From: Streptomyces liliifuscus
GTDB taxonomy: Bacteria > Actinomycetota > Actinomycetes > Streptomycetales > Streptomycetaceae
Assembly: GCF_016598615.1 (NCBI RefSeq)
Contig: NZ_CP066831.1
Location: 2,728,001-2,792,000, forward strand
Direction: 5' to 3'
Length of the DNA stretch: 64,000 nt
The number at the start of each line of letters is the position of its first letter. Position 1 is the first letter of the stretch. Both the position numbers and the translations under genes were made by a program. The notes beneath the pieces are model-generated. The model saw only the letters and a program-made list of their open reading frames with translations. It had not been told where the DNA came from and did not search any database. Of the stretch, positions 61,854 to 64,000 are shown one piece after another.

Positions 61854-64000
61854 GTGGTGGCAAATCCAGGTGAGGTGACGACCGCCGCTCCGGCCGGCTC
61901 CCTGACCACCCACGCCCCGGCGAACGGCACCGAACACGTCCTCGCGGAGGTGCTCGCCGGTGTCGTACGCGTCGAGCAGGTGCCCGTCGACAGCCACTTC
62001 TTCGACGACCTCGGGGCCAACTCCCTGGTGATGGCCCACTTCTGCGCCCGGGTCAGGAAGCACCCCGACCTGCCGGCCGTGTCGATGCGGGACGTCTACG
62101 GCCACCCGACGATCCGGGGCCTGGCGGCGGCACTCGCCGAGGTCCCGGACGAGCCGCCGGCGCCCGCGCCCGAACCGGCCGAGCCTCCTCCACCGGGCAG
62201 CACCGCACGGTATGTCCTGTGCGGAGCACTCCAGTTCCTGGTCTTCGCGGCGTACTGCCTGCTCTCCGGGCTCGTCACCGCACAGGGGTACGACTGGGTC
62301 TCCGCCGGCGAGGGCGTGGTGGACGTCTACCTGCGGTCGGCCCTCTTCGGCGGTGCCGTCTTCGTCGGGGTGTGCGTGCTGCCGGTGGTGGCCAAGTGGG
62401 TGCTGGTCGGCCGCTGGAAGGAGACCGAGTTCCCCGTCTGGAGCCTGGCCTATCTGCGCTTCTGGACCGTCAAGGCACTGCTGCACGCCAACCCGATGGT
62501 CCTGTTCGCCGGCAACCCGCTCTACGTGCTCTATCTGCGGGCGCTCGGGGCGCGGATCGGCAAGGGCGTCACGATCCTCTCCCACTCCGTCCCGGTCTGC
62601 ACCGACCTGTTCACCGTCGGCGCGGGCACGGTGATCCGCAAGGACTCCTACTTCCTCTGCTACCAGGCGCACGCAGGGCGGATACGCACCGGCCCGGTCA
62701 CCCTGGGCCGGGACGTCTTCGTCGGCGAGAAGACCGTCCTCGACATCGGCACCTCCATGGGGGACGGTTCCCAGCTCGGCCACTCGTCCGCGCTGTACGG
62801 CGGCGCGTCGGTGCCGGACGGGCAGCACTGGCACGGCTCCCCCGCCCAGCGCACGGACGTGGACTACGTACGGGTGTCACCCGCGGACTGCGGCACCGCG
62901 CGGCGGGTGGGCTACGGCCTGGCCACCGTGCTGCAGACGCTGCTCCTCTATGTGCCGCTCCTCGTCGGGGGTACGTACATGCTGCTCACGGTGGCGCCCT
63001 CGCTGGACGTGCTGCTCGACCGGGAGACGCAGCACATCACGTCGGCGCGGTTCTACGCCGAGGCGCTCGGTCTGTCGCTCGCGCTCTTCGTGGGCTTCAT
63101 CCTGATCGGCTTCGCCACCGTGTCCGTACTGCCGCGGCTGCTGAACCTGGTCCTCGAACCGGACCGGGTCTATCCGCTCTACGGCTTCCACTACTCGGTG
63201 CAGCGTGCCGTCGCACGCCTGACCAACGTCAAGTTCTTCAAGTGGCTGTGCGGCGACAGCTCGTACATCGTCCACTACCTGCGGGCCCTCGGCTACGACC
63301 TCTCGCACGTCGAGCAGACCGGCTCCAACTTCGGTACGGAGGTGGGGCACGAAACGCCGTACCTGGCCACCGTCGGCAGCGGCACGATGGTCGCCGACGG
63401 ACTGTCGATCATGAACGCCGAGTTCTCCGGCACGTCGTTCCGCGTCTCGCAGACGTCGATCGGGGCGCACAACTTCCTCGGGAACCACATCGCCTACCCC
63501 GCCGGGGGCCGCACGGGCGAGAACTGTCTGCTCGCGACGAAGGTGATGGTCCCGCTCGACGGCGAGATACGTGAGGGGGTCGGCCTGCTGGGCTCGCCGC
63601 CCTTCGAGATCCCGAGGACCGTGGAGCGCGACACCCGCTTCGACCACCTCCGCGAGGGCGACGAGCTGCGCCGCCGTCTGGCCGCGAAGAACGGGCACAA
63701 CCTGCGCACCATGGGCCTGTTCCTGTTCATCCGGTGGTTCGACTGGTTCGCCCTCACGGTCCTCGGCTTCGCCGCCTTCGACCTGTACGGGGAGCTCGGC
63801 ACCGCGGGCGGTCTGCTGATCGGCGCGTCCCTGATCGTCGGCCTCGTGTTCACCACCGGCTACTACGTGCTGGTGGAGCGGCTGCTCTGCCGGTTCCGTC
63901 CGCTGGAGCCCCGGCTGCACTCCATCTACGACCCGCTCTTCTGGCGCCACGAGCGGCTGTGGAAGATCCCCGACACGCACATCGCCGTCTTCAACGGCAC
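61854..64000 (+). CDS. Pls/PosA-type synthetase lacking an adenylation domain (5' part)
   Basis: The gene starts at GTG 61854 (or GTG 61857), with AGGAG at 61844-61848. It is open to the window end: at least 715 residues, 3' end missing. Residues 20-90 are a carrier domain with DLGANSLVM (phosphopantetheine Ser57). Two membrane helices follow (about residues 120-140, 158-182). A hexapeptide-repeat-like region comes next (ARIGKGVTILSHSVPVCTD onward, about 235-320). Four more helices and two similar soluble domains follow. This is the C-terminal layout of poly-epsilon-lysine synthetase and the TIGR02353 family. There is no adenylation domain before the carrier, so amino-acid activation must come from another protein. 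Substrate is unknown. Confidence 0.88.
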   Translation, partial: MVANPGEVTTAAPAGSLTTHAPANGTEHVLAEVLAGVVRVEQVPVDSHFFDDLGANSLVMAHFCARVRKHPDLPAVSMRDVYGHPTIRGLAAALAEVPDEPPAPAPEPAEPPPPGSTARYVLCGALQFLVFAAYCLLSGLVTAQGYDWVSAGEGVVDVYLRSALFGGAVFVGVCVLPVVAKWVLVGRWKETEFPVWSLAYLRFWTVKALLHANPMVLFAGNPLYVLYLRALGARIGKGVTILSHSVPVCTDLFTVGAGTVIRKDSYFLCYQAHAGRIRTGPVTLGRDVFVGEKTVLDIGTSMGDGSQLGHSSALYGGASVPDGQHWHGSPAQRTDVDYVRVSPADCGTARRVGYGLATVLQTLLLYVPLLVGGTYMLLTVAPSLDVLLDRETQHITSARFYAEALGLSLALFVGFILIGFATVSVLPRLLNLVLEPDRVYPLYGFHYSVQRAVARLTNVKFFKWLCGDSSYIVHYLRALGYDLSHVEQTGSNFGTEVGHETPYLATVGSGTMVADGLSIMNAEFSGTSFRVSQTSIGAHNFLGNHIAYPAGGRTGENCLLATKVMVPLDGEIREGVGLLGSPPFEIPRTVERDTRFDHLREGDELRRRLAAKNGHNLRTMGLFLFIRWFDWFALTVLGFAAFDLYGELGTAGGLLIGASLIVGLVFTTGYYVLVERLLCRFRPLEPRLHSIYDPLFWRHERLWKIPDTHIAVFNG

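Overview
The window is a stretch of actinobacterial chromosome, almost certainly Streptomyces. The GC content is very high, with G/C in most third codon positions. GTG starts are common, genes overlap by GTGA/ATGA, and Tat and lipobox signals are frequent. Streptomyces-type families are present (AldO-like alditol oxidase, XRE/DUF397/ATPase trio, R61-type DD-peptidase, Pls/PosA-type synthetase), as is the dispersed repeat with core GCGCGGGGAACTGCGCG. No rRNA, tRNA, CRISPR array, insertion sequence or prophage was seen.

Layout. 0.1-9 kb: an alditol oxidase, then a ROK regulator and an operon for a sugar ABC importer (lipoprotein plus two permeases) and a GH2 beta-galactosidase, ending in a strong hairpin; the ROK gene and the operon share a 16-bp promoter motif. 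9-11.7 kb: a three-gene ABC-2 exporter. 11.8-13.7 kb: two divergent small secreted proteins around a perfect 38-bp palindrome, and an MBL-fold hydrolase. 13.8-16.5 kb: AraC regulator, anti-sigma-like ATPase, XRE regulator and DUF397. 16.5-20.3 kb: a His-rich Tat PHP phosphoesterase with a coupled small gene, divergent from a secreted EEP phosphodiesterase with a jacalin-like tail. 20.4-27.3 kb: a 2106-residue RHS/DNRLRE secreted protein with a toxin-like tip and a small membrane protein downstream (possible immunity). 27.4-30.5 kb: SGNH esterase, two paralogous TetR regulators and an FBP-type zinc protein. 30.7-35.3 kb: a membrane alpha/alpha-toroid protein with a cupin, a NUDIX hydrolase, a PEP-mutase-like enzyme with a DinB-like protein, and a membrane protein. 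35.3-40.7 kb: a secreted glycan cluster (DUF2264, acetylesterase, exo-galactanase-like GH43 with a ricin lectin, arabinofuranosidase-like GH43) that fits arabinogalactan or pectin side-chain breakdown. 40.8-42.9 kb: a large anchored surface protein. 43.0-44.5 kb: a short threonyl-tRNA synthetase behind a threonine-codon leader peptide and terminator. 44.5-49.7 kb: two-component system, VanJ-like membrane EEP protein, DD-carboxypeptidase and lipoprotein. 49.8-54 kb: ThuA-like protein, carboxylesterase, a low-complexity 34-bp minisatellite region, and a LacI regulator with its operators. 54-61 kb: homocysteine methyltransferase, three regulator/enzyme pairs (LysR-SDR, AraC-VOC, AraC-NmrA) and a BrkB-like membrane protein. 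61-64 kb: a 0.8-kb less GC-rich leader, then the 5' part of a carrier-protein-plus-membrane synthetase of the Pls/PosA type that lacks an adenylation domain and runs off the window.

Strongest signals. The best is a complete-looking ribosome-mediated attenuator before the short thrS gene. It has a leaderless 16-residue leader peptide with three consecutive Thr codons, a 13-bp perfect terminator stem, and a competing antiterminator pairing. Next are a symmetric TetR operator whose arms hold both divergent -35 boxes (with a leaderless FBP gene), the adenylation-less Pls/PosA gene with three 18-bp-phased repeats upstream, and the RHS tip with its candidate immunity gene. All functional statements rest on reading protein and DNA motifs by eye; no database search was run.
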